Assembly (NCBI RefSeq): GCF_026016465.1
Contig: NZ_CP100390.1
Location: 248,001 to 312,000 of the forward strand
Direction: 5' to 3'
From: Alkalimarinus alittae
GTDB lineage: Bacteria > Pseudomonadota > Gammaproteobacteria > Pseudomonadales > Oleiphilaceae
Length of the DNA: 64,000 nucleotides
Positions 62,629 through 64,000 of this stretch are shown piece after piece (the first letter of the stretch is position 1; each line of letters begins with the position of its first letter). The translations under genes were made by a program, and so were the position numbers. The notes beneath the pieces were generated by a model, which saw nothing but the letters and a program-made list of their open reading frames with translations, was not told the DNA's origin and did no database searches.

Positions 62629-63132
62629 ATGACGTTACCTACTCCTCGCCTGCTTAACCTGCTGTTGTTTTTAGTCTGCACTTCATTGATGGTATTTGCA
62701 TTCTTTCTTGAGCACATGAAGGGGCTTGAGCCTTGTCCGCTTTGTATGTCTCAGCGAATTGTTGTGATCACCATCGGCATACTTGCCCTTATCTCGGCCA
62801 TCCATAACCCCGCAAAAATTGGCACTAAAGTGTATGGCGCTCTACTGGTAGTGGTTGCTGCCATCGGTGCAGCATTATCAACTAGACAGCTTTGGCTGCA
62901 AAGTTTACCCGAAGATGAGATTCCAGCGTGCGGACCTGGCTTGAGTTATATCGTCGATAATATGGAATACTTTCCCTTGCAGGAAGTGTTAACCATGATG
63001 CTAAGTGGTACTGGAGATTGTGCAGAAGTGCAATGGGTTTTTCTGGGTTTAAGTATTCCAGGCTGGACACTTATTGTATTTATCTCGATTGCGTTGTTGG
63101 GGCTGTTTCAATTATTCAGAAAATCGCAGTAA
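62629..63132 (+). CDS. dsbB: disulfide bond formation protein DsbB
   Basis: 167 residues, four membrane helices, GGAG seven bases before the ATG. The redox pairs are Cys36/Cys39 in LEPCPLCMSQR and Cys101/Cys131 in IPACGPGL and GTGDCAEV, matching E. coli DsbB. It reoxidises DsbA using quinones. Confidence 0.94.
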   Translation: MTLPTPRLLNLLLFLVCTSLMVFAFFLEHMKGLEPCPLCMSQRIVVITIGILALISAIHNPAKIGTKVYGALLVVVAAIGAALSTRQLWLQSLPEDEIPACGPGLSYIVDNMEYFPLQEVLTMMLSGTGDCAEVQWVFLGLSIPGWTLIVFISIALLGLFQLFRKSQ

Positions 63133-63417
63133 TTTAAAATGACTGAAAGTGCTCATTTTTATCAAAACCGTATTATTTATCAGGCATATAGCCTTAATTA
63201 ATCGATTGCCTCTTGCGGTGGTTTCACATTTTGTTTAAGTTCAATGCTTGCTTCAGTTTCAAGGCTCGCATACAGTATGAGTTGAGCCGGTAGGGGCTGA
63301 AAGAAAACAATAAATCAGGATGCAGCGATTATTCGACTTTATATTTTCAGAGCGATTTTCTGAATCAAGTCAGCATCGAATGTTCTTGCGAAAAAGACGT
63401 AGGTTAAGGGGACTGTT

Positions 63418-63888
63418 ATGCTCGAGAATTGCCGTAATGCAAAAGAGCGTTGGGGAGGCGTGAGTGATATCGTCGATAAATGGTTAAAAGAACGACAAGA
63501 CCTTATTGTTCTTTATTGCGATATTACATCGACGGAAGGCGAGTCGACGGAAGCGTTGGTTACTCGATATCAGCATTTCTGCCAACTGCTTGTAGACTAT
63601 GTTTCAGCGGGGCACTTTGAAGTGTACGAGCAGCTAATTCAAGAAGCCAAAGAGTTTGATGACGGTGGATTGGAATTGGCTAAAAAGATTATCCCTCAAA
63701 TTGAACAGACAACTGAAATAGCCTTAAAGTTTAACGATCAATTTGATAACGTTCATAAAGTTGATGATGGCTTAGGTTCATTAGTCAGCGAAATGTCCAG
63801 GCTCGGTGAAGTGCTTGCAGACCGGTTTGAACTTGAAGATGCAATGCTTGAAGCGCTACATAACGCTCACGCAGACCAGGTGGTATAG
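63418..63888 (+). CDS. rsd: sigma-70 regulator Rsd/AlgQ
   Basis: 156 residues; AAGGGGA five bases before the ATG. The start MLENCRNAKERWGGVSDIVD and WLKERQDLIVLYCDI, YQHFCQLLVDYVSAGHFEVY are standard for the Rsd/AlgQ family, four-helix proteins that bind the housekeeping sigma factor region 4. In Pseudomonas AlgQ is linked to dsbB, as here. Downstream bases to 64000 are non-coding. Confidence 0.94.
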   Translation: MLENCRNAKERWGGVSDIVDKWLKERQDLIVLYCDITSTEGESTEALVTRYQHFCQLLVDYVSAGHFEVYEQLIQEAKEFDDGGLELAKKIIPQIEQTTEIALKFNDQFDNVHKVDDGLGSLVSEMSRLGEVLADRFELEDAMLEALHNAHADQVV

Positions 63889-64000
63889 ACGCGTAATTAA
63901 ACGTTATTCATTGAGTCGTGTCAGCCAATGCCGAATATAGGTGTACACCTCTTATTGAAGGTGGTCACTTATTAAGCGGGGTTCATTACTGAGGCCCTGC

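Overview
The window looks like a chromosomal segment of a free-living, probably marine gammaproteobacterium of the Oceanospirillales/Pseudomonadales type. This is inferred from gene content: dsbB next to rsd/algQ, ptsP with a GAF domain, folE-folX, a DUF1244 protein, YfbK-type VWA lipoprotein, E. coli-like FolX and FadH, Pseudomonas-style REP elements with a RAYT transposase, and a moderate G+C judged by eye. The genus cannot be fixed from the sequence. I found no rRNA, tRNA, CRISPR array, integrase or prophage gene.

Layout. 1-2.5 kb: part of an RND efflux operon (TolC-like lipoprotein, then an adaptor running off the left edge). 2.8-6.6 kb: GlpD-like flavoprotein, an orphan periplasmic binding protein and a YegD-type Hsp70. 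6.65-7.7 kb: a REPtron, i.e. a Y1 (RAYT) transposase gene flanked by one REP pair upstream and a 4.5-copy array of about 99-bp units downstream. 7.7-12.9 kb: a second RND operon (TetR, adaptor, pump) whose adaptor gene is broken by a 16-bp tandem duplication. 13-25 kb: MarC, two unknown proteins (one with an internal duplication), YfbK-like protein, SDR, FadH, MscS and MATE. 25-29.5 kb: sphingomyelinase-like phosphodiesterase, PtsP and a lytic-transglycosylase-like lipoprotein. 29.7-35.4 kb: a signalling cassette of REC-DUF3369-GGDEF-EAL protein, lipoprotein binding protein and Cache/PAS histidine kinase. 35.6-37.4 kb: small proteins and another orphan binding protein.

37.4-43.4 kb holds a three-gene SMC/kleisin operon of Wadjet/MksBEF type (jetA-jetB-jetC) with no jetD nuclease beside it. 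43.7-47 kb: DUF2505 protein, RNase II and an unknown membrane protein. 47-50.5 kb: a copper/heavy-metal operon reading MerR regulator, CopA, a previously easy-to-miss 22-codon membrane peptide, and a DUF411 protein, driven by a typical MerR-family promoter with a long spacer. 50.5-53.8 kb: GDT1-family exporter and two coupled orphan binding proteins, one GlpV-like. 54-64 kb: DMT transporter, TrhA/hemolysin III, HSL-type esterase, DUF1244, GIY-YIG and DUF3565 proteins, folE-folX-yccU pterin operon, a 54-aa small protein with a perfect ribosome binding site, an HAD/epoxide-hydrolase-like enzyme, a MITE-like hairpin element, dsbB and rsd.

Themes. Efflux and metal homeostasis are strongly represented (two RND systems, MATE, CopA, GDT1, DMT, MarC). 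Five periplasmic binding proteins occur without any ABC permease or ATPase, suggesting sensory roles for some. REP-type repeats occur at four loci and one has become the 3' end of the jetB coding sequence.
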